A stretch of 64,000 bases of DNA, taken from contig JAEHOE010000138.1 in NCBI GenBank assembly GCA_016858145.1, positions 186,001-250,000 on the forward strand. Direction: 5' to 3'. Both the position numbers and the translations under genes were made by a program. This DNA comes from Edaphochlamys debaryana. Its lineage: Eukaryota; Chlorophyta; Chlorophyceae; Chlamydomonadales. Positions 34,637-46,395 of this stretch are shown here, piece by piece. The first letter of the stretch is position 1, and the number at the start of each line of letters is the position of its first letter. Below the pieces are notes generated by a model, which saw nothing but the letters and a program-made list of their open reading frames with translations, had not been told where the DNA came from and made no database searches.

Positions 34637-35065
34637 TCAACTCACACACAACAGCATCGTCTGAACACCTTGACATCCCCGGCTGCAGGAGGAGTCAACG
34701 CGAGCCGGAAACTGTTCCGAGATGAACCGCTGTCCTTTTTCGGAACTCGAAACGCTGCCGCACAGCTTGCCGACGAGCGCGAGGAGATCAGCCACAGACG
34801 ATATAGAAAGACTTGAGTCTGACCGCCCAGTCAGCAGCTCCGGAGCCCGACACACGGGCCGTTTCTGGCACGCACGCCCCCGGACCGACCCCTCCCCGGA
34901 GCCTCCTGCACGCTCCTGCCCGAGGGTCCCCAATCCCCGGGCTCTGTCTGCAGGGCTGTCTCGCCCTTCCTGCTTGCCCCCATCCCCATCAGCCTGTGCA
35001 GGAGAGCAGCTTATGAGAGCCCAGGTAATCAAGAGCAGAAATCGCAACAGACAGCGCGGACCCAA
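34637..35065 (-). CDS. Possible small secreted protein, weakly supported
   Basis: An open frame of 142 codons starts MGPRCLLRFLLLITWALISC, which looks like a signal peptide ending near SPAQA. A hydrophilic Gly/Arg-rich part follows, then a Ser/Leu-rich part (SSVADLLALVGKLCGSVSSS) with several Cys. I do not recognise a family. In favour: a TGTAA on this strand at 34466-34462, about 170 nt after the stop and upstream of the SYLF start, which needs some transcript to end here. Against: single exon in an intron-rich genome and no known motif. It could be a chance frame or part of a larger spliced gene. Confidence 0.22.
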   Translation of the reverse strand: MGPRCLLRFLLLITWALISCSPAQADGDGGKQEGRDSPADRARGLGTLGQERAGGSGEGSVRGRACQKRPVCRAPELLTGRSDSSLSISSVADLLALVGKLCGSVSSSEKGQRFISEQFPARVDSSCSRGCQGVQTMLLCVS

Positions 35066-36866
35066 GTTGCAAGCTGAAGCGCCTGTTCGAGAGGCCTTCG
35101 TTGTGGTGCAGGGCGGGGTCGAGGGCGTAGATGGACAAGATGGTGGATCGACTGCTGGTCACCGTGTCCAGCCCTCCACCTTACCCCGCCGGGCGCCCCT
35201 CCAACCCAGACCCCTATCAATGACAGTCCCTTAACCGTTGCCCTCTACAACTGCGCGCTCCTGCGCCCTACTCACACCACAGGACACTGCGCAACAGCCC
35301 ACACACTGGGCTCCAGAATATCCCATCCATCGGGCCCCTGCCTCCTTCCCCTGCCTTTACCACCGCGTGCCCAAACCCCGCCTTCCCCGCGGCCAAGAAC
35401 CCCACGCCGCCATCTTCTCGCCCACCGCCCCCACCCTCCCCGTGTGTCCCCACCGCAGCCAGTGCACTGGAGGCTGCGCTTTAGCAAACTTTCAACCCTC
35501 TCGAGGGTCCCCTTTGCAGCTCATGGTGTCGACATGCCCGTCTCGTGCGCGGCTGCTTCACCCACACGATGCGGCTTGCTCTCGTCCCCATCGGAGCCAA
35601 CCTCAATGGCCCGCCGCAGCCCGGGGAGAGGGGCGGTGGAACGAAAGGGGGGAGGGTGGTTCGAAGGAGTGGGGGGAGGGGCGTTCGAACGAACGAGGGG
35701 AGGGGCGGATGAACGCTTAGGGGAAGGGGCAGGTGAACGAATGAGGGAACGGATGGTGTTCGAACGAGCCGGGGGAGGGGCGTTCGGACGAATGGGGGGA
35801 GGGGCGTTCGGATGAATGGGGGGAAGGGCAATAAAAAGAATGGGGGGAGGGTTGGTCGAGCGAACAAGGGGAGGGTCCTTCAAACGAGTGGGCGGAGGGA
35901 CAGTCAAAGGAGTGAGGGGAGGGTTGGTCGAGCGAACGAGGGGAGGGGCGGTTGAACGAATGGGGGAAGGGGCAGGTGAAGGAACGGGGGGACGGATGGT
36001 GTTCGAACAAAGGAGGGGTGGGCAGTCAAACGCACGAGGGGAGGGTCTCACACGAGCAGCGGGGTGGGTCTCACACGGGCAGCCCTTAACACACGCTTCC
36101 CGCGCTCACAGCTCCTTCCCGCACGCCAACCACCCCGGGGGCACCCACCACGCACCAGCTGCCCAGGGACTGCAGTCCTCGGTGGTTACAATGAGGGACC
36201 CCAGAGGGGTGCACGGCAGCTGAACGCCGTGGCTTGGCAGCCAACCTCACGGGCTTGCCCCCTGCAGCGGCAGGCTCGAGCTCCAGCCGCGGCCCCGTGG
36301 CAGACGTGGCGCCGTGCCGCCGTTTCAGCCCCATGAGACACTGCTTGTGCCGGACGTGGTATCCTAGGAGTAACCTCTGACGAGCCTGCTGTGACAGGCC
36401 CCCGGCCCCGACACCTTCTGACACCACTACCTGACGACCTCTCCCTCCTCCTGATCGCGACCCCCTGCACACCCCACCTCAACCCCTGCCCCCGCCCCCA
36501 CGCCAGGTCGCAAGGCTCGCCAGCCACCCTCGCCCCCGCTCTCTCTCTCACATTGCACCCTGCCCTCGCGCCTGACCTCACCTGACTACGGCCCCCTATT
36601 CCCAAGGCGCTCCGCGCTACGTTGATGTCGTTTACCCCTATTCCCGTACGCCCTTGGGCCCTCCCGGTCGACCCGCAGTCCCCGCTCATGTCCCTTGGCG
36701 TTTCTCTGCCCTTCACGCATGGGACTGGGCACAATGGGACCAGAGCTGGTACGTGTGCTGTGAGCTTTGAGCCTGTTGTCGTACCGGTACAACCGCTGTA
36801 CGGCTCCCCGTTGGGCCCAGCACCGTTTACTCGCTGTCAACTGTACATGCAACAGCGAGAGCAGAG
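35066..36866. other. Gene-poor region with a 24-bp minisatellite
   Basis: Apart from the repeat at 35625-36062 I find no convincing exon. The part from 36090 to 36866 should include the promoter of the plus-strand gene that starts at 36867. Confidence 0.4.
35625..36062. repeat. Degenerate 24-bp minisatellite
   Basis: About 18 imperfect units built on gggaggggcgttcgaacgaa plus a short variable end. The period is close to 24 bp, so both strands stay open with an eight-residue repeat (GGGAFERT-like or PPLVRSTN-like). The regular open frames are an artefact of the period, not a gene. Confidence 0.85.
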
Positions 36867-39607
36867 ATGGCGGAGCTCGGAAAGCGACGGGCCTCGCTGA
36901 ACGGCGCGTTGCCGCTGGGCACGTTGCCCACCCTTCCCGGGCGACTAGGCGCGTCAACAAGCGGGCTCCCACCCGCGGCACCACCATCAATCCCAACTCC
37001 GCAAGGTGGACACCGACAGCCGAGCTTCCTGCCGTCTCTGGGCAGCAGCGCTCCGCAAAGTTTGCCATCGGCTTCGGCGACTTCTGGGCCACTACCAGGC
37101 ATTGCAGCGGCAACTGCTGGTAGCATACAATCGACACAAGACATGATACAGTGAGTATAGGCGTGGGACCCGGGCTTGGGTGCCGACATGTTGTCCCGAG
37201 CTTTCTGCGCCCCTAACAGCAAGTGCCGCCAGAACCAGCTACACGTCGAACAAGGGATGCGTAGCACACCCCAGCATCGCGATCGGCGGCCTAGCCACGT
37301 TTGTGGGTCTCGGGCACCCGTGCTCACAGCCGAAGCACTAGGCGCGCCCTCTCCCCCTCTCCTCCCCGCTCCCCGTGCGCGCCCCTCGCCACCCCCTCGC
37401 CACGAATCAACCCCCGCTTCCACCCCTACCTCCCCGTGCACACCCTCGCCCTGCCAGGGCCATGAAGAACAAGGCGGTGGAGCGAAGCCAGGAGCTGCGG
37501 GACGCGGGACGCGAGCACCGCTCGCAGTCGGTGCCCCGGGCCACCCACGAGCGTCTGTCGGACTCGGGACGCATACGGCAACGTGGGTGGCTCCCTGGGG
37601 CCCTGGGGGGAGGGGAAACGTTTTGGGGGGGGAGAAGGGGAAGAGGGCAGGGGGAACAGGGGGCCAGGACAAGAAGCTCAGCCCAGCGTGAGGGGGCAGT
37701 TGTGCAAGGTGGCCCGCGGCGTGGCGGGGCAGGGGCGGGGTGGCGTGCGCTCCCGAACGGTCCTGCTGCGGACTGCAGCCTGCCCTCCCGTCTCCCGTCG
37801 GCTTGCCTACCCTGTGCGTACCTCACTTGCAGCATTCCGCCCCGGTGCCTTCCCCCGCCCCCTTCCTTTGGCCTCCCCAGCCCGGCCCCAGCTGCCGCTG
37901 CGCCGCCCCGAGAAGCCCGACCCGGAGGAGCTGAATCGCAAGTGGGTCCCCGGGGGTGTTCGGGGAGTTCCATAGAAGCGAAAGAGGGCGGGAACATCCC
38001 AAGCCGAAGCCTGGAGGTGCGGGCCACACAGCGACCAACCGCCCCTAAGCCCGCAATCCTCCTCCCCCTCCACCCGCTCCACGCGTCTATACATACACGC
38101 TTAACCCCTCCCTCCTCCCCCACCTCCTCCCTCCCCCCAGCCTGGCCGCCAAGCTGCAGCCGCTCGAGGCCGTGGCGGGGTCCATCCTGGCCTCAGTGGA
38201 GGAGCGCAAGGGGGGGCCGGTGCTGGCGAAGGTGGGCTGCGCGGCGCGTGGGGCGCGGGGTGGGGTTCGGGAAGAGGGCGAGGAGAAGGAAACACGGCAG
38301 CACGGAACACTGTTGTTCCAGGGCCCCTGTGCGCCCCTTCTGGTGGGATAAGGCGGGAATGGCACGCCAGGTTGGCTTCTGAGCAGGCCGGGCCTGCACA
38401 GTCGCAACGGAGCGAGCGCAAAGCGTCCACACGCATTCCCAATTTATCTAGGCGCAAACCCGCAGCAACAACAGACGCCATCTCCGCCCCCCCCTTTTCC
38501 ATGCCTCCCTCCCCTCCCCCCCTCACCCCCCCCCTCCCCCCCTTGTCAGGGCATGGCCAAGGACTTCGTGGTGGGGCGGGCCACGTGCGCCTCCGCCGCC
38601 GTGGTGTCGCTGTACGGCGACCGCATGGAGTACAAGTTCAGCCACGCGAGCCAGGGCCGGATAGACATGGTGAGGAGGGGGGTTTGGGGGGTGGAGGGGT
38701 GGGCGGTGGGGAATGGAGGATGGGCGAGGGGAGAGGGGGAGGAGGGGGAGGAGGGGGAGAGAGAAGGGTGTAGAGATGCGAGAGGGGTGGGCCACCGCGC
38801 TGCGGCACGCGCCAGGACTCCTTGGTGCCCAGCGAGGATGAGCTCTCCTCCAGGCGCCAGGCGCCAGGCAGCCCCCCATGGCCCCGGCACAGCACTCCCT
38901 GCGTCCGCCAGGAGCTCCATCCATGCAGCCAACAGCCTCCTTCGACCCCCCCTTCTCCCCTAAACACCCTACCTGCCCCCTCTTCACCCCCCCTCCACAC
39001 GACCCCCTCCTGCCAGTGCATGTACACCAAGGACCTGGTGGCCCCCGAGCTGGACGCCCGCTCCCTGGCGCTGCGCTTCCGCATCGCCAAGCCGCTGCGC
39101 CACTTCATAGACGCATACGACTGCACCGACCCGGGCCACCGCCTGGTGGGGCTGGGGGGGGGGGAGGGGGGGCAGAGGGGGGGGCTCGAGGGGGGGAAGA
39201 TGGGGGGCGACGGCGGGGGCCCCAGTGTGAGTGTCTGGAGGGTGGTGGGGCGGGGAGGCTGGGGACACGGGGGGTACAGGGGTTCAGGTTTGGTTTGGGA
39301 GCTCAGGGGTGGGTGGAGGTGGAGGGCAGGGACCGGTGAGGGCGTCCTGGCCGGAAGCGGGGCTCGTGTGGGGCCACGGACCTTGTGGGGCGAGGAAGGT
39401 GGTGCTTGTCTGGTGTCATGCAGGGACGCCCCCGCTCCGCCACCCGCCCCAACCCTGTCCACCCGCTCCAACCCCGTGCGTAACCCTGCCCCCCAACCCC
39501 CACCCCAGGTCATCACGTTCACGGAGAAGGCCGACGCCTCGGCCTTCGCGACGGCACTGCAGGGCGCCTGCAAGGTGGCCCTGCAGGTGGTTGGCGGGGA
39601 GCTGTGA
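36867..39607 (+). CDS. Unrecognised 302-aa protein, possibly with a PH-like C-terminal domain
   Basis: Seven exons keep phase: 36867-37150, 37458-37582, 37881-37941, 38141-38231, 38550-38669, 39017-39145, 39509-39607. The first 95 residues are a Ser/Pro/Gly-rich disordered leader (MAELGKRRASLNGALPLG...). A charged helix follows (MKNKAVERSQELRDAGREHR), then LRRPEKPDPEELN and LAAKLQPLEAVAGSILASVE. The last 120 residues look folded: MAKDFVVGRATCASAAVVSL, YGDRMEYKFSHASQGRIDMC, MYTKDLVAPELDARSLALRF, VITFTEKADASAFATALQG. Alternating beta-like strands ending in a helix (ADASAFATALQGACKVAL) recall a PH-like fold, but this is inference and I cannot name a family. It has no signal peptide or membrane segment. 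A TGTAA at 40236-40240 may be its poly(A) signal, facing that of Sec61 beta. Confidence 0.72.
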
Positions 39608-40551
39608 GGGGCGGCGGGTGCGGCCGCACCGGCCCCGGACCCCGCGCACCGCCCCTCACGGAGGGGGCAGGGCCGCTGCGGATGATGCGGCGCAGCCGGC
39701 GGTCGCAGGCAGGCAACCCCATAGCTTGCGCATCGGCGCAAGCCAGTACGCAAGCAGCTCTGGAGCTGCGTGCTGAGATGCAGCATCTCCTGCAGGATGG
39801 AGAGGGACGCTGAGCTGCCGCCAAGATGCGTCCTCGAGCCTGCCTCCTCTATTACGGTAGTCCGTCACCTCACCGCGCTTGACACCTCAACGAAGCCTTA
39901 TGTACGGCCTCTGGCATCACGCTGCTTCTGGCTGCTGCCCTTATGTCCCACCTCTGCTTTCAAGCCGGCGGGTCGTATGGAACAGGTGCGCATGGCACAA
40001 TAAGCCGCTGGGTGCTCAAAGAGCGAGGCTGAACCTCGACGCGGGGCCGTCTTGCTAACTCTGCTGCTTGCTGACTCTGTCTGCGTGGGCGCCCATGTTC
40101 AGGCGGCTGCCTCCCGCGGAGAGGCCCTCAAGCCAGTCCTACTCGACCCAGCATCTAGCGCCCGGCAAAGATGCTGCGTGGGACGCTCCGCCTTCAATGC
40201 TAGACTCGGCAGATTCATCTCATTCATCTCTCACATGTAACCGAAAGGCAATTGCTTACAGCCCCCATCGCCGGCCAACCCACATCGTCCTTTCGCATGA
40301 AGGCACTGCGTGCACCTCACGTCACACATCATCACCTCGGCAGCCTTCGTACGGGCGCCCGGCTAGGCATCCGGCACCCTTGCCCAGCGCTTGGGGGGGT
40401 CCACCCTGTCCAGCACTCTCTATTCCTCCGTCATCGAGCTAATGTCATGAAAGTAATCAGTCAGTCTAGTCTGCAGTCCCGTCACCTAGTGCACAGTGCT
40501 TGTTTCTCATGCGTTTGTTGCTTCCTCGAGCTCCTCCCGCGGCAGAGGAGT
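39608..40551. other. Tail-to-tail 3' region
   Basis: The 3' flanks of two converging genes meet here. TGTAA on the plus strand (40236-40240) and TGTAA on the minus strand (40260-40256) are only about 20 bp apart. No coding signal. Confidence 0.5.
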
Positions 40552-41338
40552 TTATGCCGACGGCGCGAGCCCAGAGCGGAACTGCAAGGGATGTAAGGGG
40601 GGGGGGTCAGCGCCCTCTATGTTGCCGATCAGGGAATAGCATGGAGCTGCTGCTATCCGCACTAGTACGGGTTTCGAGGGAAAGAACGCAGGAGTGATGC
40701 TGCTCTTCATTAGTGGGTGCCCGTCCCGAGAGGTTTGAGGCGGTGGGGCGGAAAGGGCTACTCCCTCTCCCGGAACACCCTTCCCCCCAGTCCGTGCGTC
40801 TGGTCCTGACTCCCCACGCCGCAACCCACCCTAAACAGTCGGCAGGGCTCCCCGACAAGGCCCACCAAAGGACGCCCGCGAGAACTAGTCAACAGCCGAG
40901 AACCCACCTTGCCGAAGACGTGAAGGACAGTCACGAAAGCGATGAAGCCAAGGCTCATCGTGATCACCACCACCTATGGATACAAAGAAAGGACGAACGT
41001 GATGCCGCCGTGTTTGACGCGACTACGTGCCGCAGATCGGGACGCGCTTTGCAATGCGCACCGGCGACATCTTCCAGCCGGGCGAGTCATCCGTGTAGAA
41101 GTTCATCGCAGCTTGCTGGGCCTTGGTGGGGCGGTCGCCGCTGCCACCGCTCCCGCGAACTGCAGAGGAGGACACGCTATGAAGCCACGATCGGACGACC
41201 CAAGCTGTAGTGGGCCGCGCAGCCCCTGAACGCACCTGGCCGCCGACGCAGAGCGCCCCCAGAAGCACCGGCAGGAGCGCTGGCAGAGCTGCGCCCGCCG
41301 CGGGCGACGAGAGTGCTGGACTGGCTTTGAGACGGCAT
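40552..41338 (-). CDS. SEC61B: Protein translocation channel subunit Sec61 beta
   Basis: Sec61 beta is the small tail-anchored subunit of the ER protein-conducting channel. Exons 41338-41236, 41159-41062, 40973-40908 and 40581-40552 give 98 aa, the usual size (80-110). The cytosolic N-terminus is Ser/Gly/Ala-rich and ends in the typical Arg patch GGALRRRP. The family core is present: [19 protein letters not shown], followed by the single membrane anchor [20 protein letters not shown] and the end [11 protein letters not shown]. The tiny last exon (30 nt) is inferred from a good acceptor (cccttgcag) and a stop right after the expected C-terminus. The plus-strand neighbour converges on it. TTACA at 40256-40260 is its probable poly(A) signal. 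Confidence 0.93.
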
Positions 41339-42699
41339 TTTCGCTGGTGTGGCGTCGAGCGACTAGACGGGAAGTGAAGTGTATGTCTTCAGGAACGTGT
41401 GTGATCGGCACAAGGTTGAACGGGCTGTGTTAAGGCGGGGCCGCAGCAGCCTGTTGCAGCAAATGCAGTACCGATGCGGGGACACTTGTCCCGGCCTGAG
41501 AGACTCCTCAGCTCGTTCTGACAGCCGCGATAGGCTTGGAATTAACCTAGCTTCTCACTGTATCACTCACTGACCCGGGGAGCCACGCCACGCGTGCGCA
41601 TGCTCACACACATGTGCCGAGCGGAACGCGACGGGGTGAGCCAGCGCATGGCTCATACCCAGACTATGTGTCCTCTCAGTACCATTATGGATGTGTATGT
41701 GGCGCGCTTCCGGTTCAGTCGCGGGCCTGGCACGTGGTAGCTCCCCGCTAGCTCCCCTTCTCCCCGGCAAGGCCCCTGCCGCGCAACCCGTCCTTACGCG
41801 ACGCTCCACTCCACTACCTGTGGGGGAACGCATCATTTGTTATGCCACGTTCATACAGGGGCGGGTGTCCATCCACTCCGTCCTCTGCACCCATCTGCAC
41901 GGGCAGCAATGTGTCGTTCGGCGCTTCCGCAGCCCCGCGGCAGCCCTGGCCCTTGTAGCAAGCCCCTTGGCTCCTTGTAACAGCCTCTCGCCTGTTGTAG
42001 CCAGCCCGCTATGTTTGGCTGGGTGGGTTGAGCAGCCAGCCAGACGGCTTCCCGGGGCCTGGAACCACTGCGCACGGAGGAAGCGAGGCCAGGAGCTGAC
42101 CTGCACTCATGTGGCGGGGCCTTACCTCGTTGTGGAAGGAAGGCATCTTGCAGCCATTCAGTGGCTTTGTGGGAGGCGCGGTAAGCGGGTGGCTCACAGT
42201 GGTACTGTTCTCAAGCGTGAGGGCCGTGAGGGCCGAGGGCGGCAATGCTGCCCCCCCCCCCCCGGCGACGCGTCAGCGCGTGTCAGTGTTCGGGGGCCTC
42301 CTGGCGCAGCTCAGTGTCGCGCATGACGCTTCATCCAGGGGGGGAGGGAGGGCGCGGGAACCAGAAGGGGAAGGGCCCTCCGACCCCCTGGGTTCGTGCG
42401 GGCGTGCGGGCACGGCGGGGCATGGTATCGCGTTCCGGGGCCTCCTGGCGGAGCTCAGTGCGGCGCATGACGCCTCAGTCAGGGGGGAGGTAGGGGGCGG
42501 GAAACAGAAGATGAACCCACCGTGCGTCAGCGCGTGTCAGTGTTCGGGGGCCTCCTGGTCAGGTCAGTGTCGCGCGCAAGCCAGGGGGGAGGGGACATGG
42601 GGTTCGTGCGGCGGGGCATGCTTTCCCTGGGTCGCCACGCACGCCGCCCTACCCTCACATTACTTCAACTTCAACGCCGACACAACGCGCCGTTCGAAA
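41339..42699. promoter_or_regulatory. Divergent promoter region of Sec61 beta and transaldolase
   Basis: 1361 bp between two divergent start codons. The left half has no recognisable coding signal. The right half carries a three-copy direct repeat (42267-42596) just upstream of the transaldolase start. Confidence 0.5.
42267..42596. repeat. Three-copy direct repeat upstream of transaldolase
   Basis: Copies start near 42267, 42430 and 42524. The first and third share cgtcagcgcgtgtcagtgtt and cgggggcctcctgg; the middle one has gcgttccggggcctcctggc followed by ggagctcagtgcggcgcatgacgc. All end in a G-rich tract. They lie 100-430 bp before the start codon, so they could be part of the promoter or 5' leader. 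Confidence 0.8.
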
Positions 42700-45600
42700 A
42701 TGCAGCAACTATCGCGAAGCGCAACGAAGAGCTTGCACCGCGGACCGATGGCCAGGTGTCCGGTCCGTCGGCCCCTGGCGCCGTTTACTCGATCTACAAG
42801 AGTAGCGTCGCTCAAGGATGTAAAGGCGGATAGCAAGGGGAAGCGTCCAGGGCCAATGCCCCCGTCCACCAACCTGAGATTGTTTATTGATTCTGCCGCT
42901 GTTCCCACGTGGGAGCTATGGCTGTCCACGAACCTCTTCTACGGTGGGGCTCGGCGGGCCTGGGCAATGCCATTCGCGGCATCCCTGATATTTCGGCTCG
43001 ACCTCTGTGCTCCCGCCTGCAGGCATCACGACGAACCCGTGCATCCTTGAGAAGGACGGTGAGTCCAAAGGCTACGTCGGGGGGCGTCAGGGGGTGTCAG
43101 CCACCGCGAGGGGACTGGGTAGGGGGTTTCGGACACGCTTACCCGCGCTGTCCCCCGCAGGCCAGCGCTGCACGCTCTCCAACATCACGCGGCTGTGCAA
43201 CATCGGGCGGGAGCTGGGGGTGCAGGTGCGTGCGAGCCGGTCGCGGCACTGCGCAGGGCCGCGACCCCGACACATGCGCGCCCAGCGTGCGCCACCCTAG
43301 GGCGCTCCGCCGTCAGCCGGGCCATCTAGGCCCCCAAAACCACCCTCGACTGTTCGCCTTCCTAGTCTTCAACAGAGCCTCGAGACGCGGTCAGCGCATC
43401 TGCGATACAAATCCATCCTTGGTATCGTCCACGGAGCGCTTCGGTGCGGCAGAAGCAATCCGCTTTGTCCCGCGTGCCGTCATCGCACGCCGACCCCTCC
43501 CTCCCCCCCCTCCCTCCCCCTCCCTTCCACCACCCTCCCTCTTGCCTGGCACCGCAACCCCCCACCCTTCACGCTCCCCGCCCCACCCTCTCCACCCCCT
43601 GCCCCCCCACTCCGCCCCCTTAGGAGATGCAGTTTCAGGCGTGGGGCGAGAGCGCTCAGCAGATGGTGTCCGTGGCTCTGGACCTGTTCGGCATGGACCC
43701 CTCGCTGGTGGTGGTGAGGAGGGGGCCGGGCGGGGGGCGGAGGGGGCTGCCGGGTGTGTATGGGCGTGTCCGTGGCTCTGGACCTGTTCGGCATGGACCC
43801 CTCGCTGGTGGTGGTGAGCTACGGGGCAGGGCGGGGGCAGTGGACAGGAGGTGAGCGGCAGGAGATGCAGCGACGGAGGCTTAGAGGCCTGAGGGGCAGC
43901 CCTCGGGTCTGTCCTCCAGTCCTGACGGGCACGGGGTGGGAAGGGCCGTCACATGGACCAGGGCCTCCTCCCTCCCCCCCACCTCCACCTCCACCACCGC
44001 ACCCCTCCTCCCCCCCCCCCCAGGTCAAGCTGCCCTGCACCCTCGAGGGCTTCCAGGCGGCGGCGCTGCTGCGGGAGAGCAACGTGCGCGTCACCATGAC
44101 GGGTGGGGGCGGGGCGGGGGTTGGTTGGGTGGTTGACCTTGGGTATAAACGCTGACCCGGGGTTATCGGGGGGTAGACGCCCAAGAGGGGCTTACGGTAT
44201 GCGCCCCGCACGACGCACTGCTGCTCGCCCACACCGGCCGGCCGTGCGTCCCGTTCCCAGTCCACAGGCGCCTTCTTGCCGGCACCCTACCTTTGCCCCA
44301 CCCTGCCCGCCACCCGCACTGTGTAGTGACCCAGCCACCCGACCCCCACCCCACACCCACCCCTCCACTCCCCTTACCCTCCACCCCCACCCCCCAGGCA
44401 TCTACTCCGCCTCCCAGGTCATGCTGGCGCAGGCCATCGGTGCGGAGTACGCCGCGCCGTACCTGGGCCGCATGAACGACGCGTACGGCAACAACCAGGT
44501 GAATCCGGGCAGATCTGGGAGGATCTGGGCGGTTGCTGAGGTGGTTGCGTTTGGGAGGCCGTCCCCTCGCTCTCACGCTCACCGGCATCATGCGCCTCAT
44601 GTGCCGCACGCGAGAGGCCATGCGCCAACGCAGGCTTCGATGGGATTGTGGGCCTCGTCCGCCGAAGACGCTGACCTCCGTGTGTTCTGTGCCTCCGTGC
44701 GTGCGTGCGTGTGTGGTGCTGCGGCAGGGCTTCACGGAGACTGTGGAGATGCAGCGAATCCTCAAGGCCCACCAGGTGGGGGGGGGATTGCGTGGGGGTG
44801 AAGGGGGTGGAGACTGGGAGCCGGCGGACCATTCCCTCGTCGCCGTGCACCCGCAGCCAGGTCTCTCCAGCGCGGGGCCTGGACAACAGCCCTGGGCCTG
44901 CCTGCACTCCCCCGGCCCCGGCCCCGGCCGCCCTGTGCCGCAATCCAGGGGGGCCCGAGCAGCCGCAGCACGCGCGCGCTCATGCTATACCGGTACGCCC
45001 CCTTCGCCCCATCCTCTGTACCGGTACCCCCTCCCCCCCCCAGGCCAAGACCCGGCTGCTGGTGGCCTCTGTGCGGGACACCACCTCCATGGCTTCCCTG
45101 GCAGCGGAGGTGGGGGCAAGGGGGGGAGAGGGGGAGGGGAAGGGGGGGTAAGGGGTTAAGGGCGAAGGGGGGGGCGGAAGGGGCTGAGCGGAAGGGGGAC
45201 ACCACCTCCATGGCCTCCCTGGCGGCGGAGGTGGGGAGGAGGGGAGAGGGGTGGGGAGGGAGGGTAGCTGAGCTGAAGGGCACCACCGGTTGAGCTGAGG
45301 TGGGGAGAGGCGCGCGGGTGAGGGCGTGGGGGAGCTTTTGCTGGGACACACGGAGGCTTTGACGGGGAGGGGGGCGGACGCAGGGCAGCTCCGCGCAGCC
45401 CCCCCCCCCCCGCCCCCAAGCCCCATGCCCCTCGTGCACCCCAACACCTTCCCTGACTCTCGCCCCACGCCCCCCCCCCCCCTCTCTTCCTCCGCTCTCC
45501 AATGCTCCGAAAATCACCCCCTCGCCTCCCCCCCCTGTCAGGGCTGCGACACCTTCACCATCTCCCCCGCCGTGGCCGGCAAGCTCTTCGCTGTGTCGTA

Positions 45601-46221
45601 CACCCTGGACGCCGTGGAGCAGTTCGAGGCCTCAGCACGCCGCATGGGCGCGTACGAGCAGGTACGGCTCAGCACAGCACGGCACGGCACGCGGGTGCAG
45701 TGCGGCGCCGCGTGCTCTGCAAGGGGTGCGGTGCGGGGGGCCGCTGACTTCGCGCTGAGCGGAGCCGCCCCAACCCTCAGCACAGCGCCCAACGTCACAG
45801 CCGGAAGGGCCACCTTGACAACTCTTTCCGCGACCCCACACGCACCCATCTCACCCACCCCACACACACCCCTACCCCCCCCCCCAGGACGGCGGTGCCA
45901 CCACCTCCACGCTGTTCCGCCACTCGGCCGCCTACCAGGGCAACGGGAGCAGCAGCGGTGCGTGGGGGAGCCTTGTGGCAGGGGGTGGGGGGCAACGGGA
46001 GCAGCGGTAGGCACGGATGGAAGCGGGGGGTCAAGGTGGGGAGCGGCTTGCGTCCTGGGGGCTGCACCGCGGCAGTGTTTCACCCCTTCTCACCCACACT
46101 GGCTGTCTGCCGCGCCCACGTCTCCTTAGCTTCACACGCAGCCCGTAACCCCTCGACGCCCGTTGTGCTCCCCCCCACCCCTCCCCTCCCCGGGTCTGCA
46201 GGTCAGTCAGGCGCGTCGTAG
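42700..46221 (+). CDS. Transaldolase-family enzyme, probably plastid-targeted
   Basis: Eleven exons in phase: 42700-42943, 43023-43058, 43161-43225, 43624-43713, 44024-44102, 44398-44498, 44728-44775, 45044-45109, 45542-45661, 45888-45957, 46202-46221; 312 aa. The N-terminus (MQQLSRSATKSLHRGPMARC, rich in Arg/Ser, few acids) looks like a plastid or mitochondrial transit peptide. The barrel then runs in family order: LRLFIDSAAVPTWELW, GITTNPCILEKDG, MQFQAWGESAQQMVSVALDL, the Schiff-base Lys in VVKLPCTLEGFQAA, VTMTGIYSASQVMLAQAIGA, YLGRMNDAYGNN, LLVASVRDTTSMASLAAEGC, DTFTISPAVAGKLF. It resembles the short MipB/TalC-type transaldolases or fructose-6-phosphate aldolase-like proteins rather than the long classical enzyme. 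Likely role: transfer or cleavage of a dihydroxyacetone unit in sugar-phosphate metabolism. TGTAA at 46396-46400 follows the stop by 175 nt. Exons 4 and 8 each have a copy, with donor, in the next intron. Confidence 0.93.
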
Positions 46222-46395
46222 GCTACTGGGGGGGCTCGCGGGGGGGAGGGGTCCTTGGGGGGGGGGGGTATGCCAGGGGTGGCGCAAGCCAGGGCATGCG
46301 GGTGTGCGGAGGGGGCGCTGTCTGTTGCACAAGCAAGGGCACGTGGGCGGGACGGTTATGGGTGCATGCGGGACGGATGCGGGGCGCATGCGGGG

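Noticed and set aside
35444..36223. Repetitive proteins (ERTRGGAF-like and PPLVRSTN-like) at 35.4-36.2 kb
   Set aside because: Both strands are open because the unit is about 24 bp; no splice context or family match.
42109..42699. Extension of the transaldolase frame upstream of 42700
   Set aside because: The open frame runs through the triplicated repeat and gives low-complexity residues; the ATG at 42700 starts a normal transit peptide.
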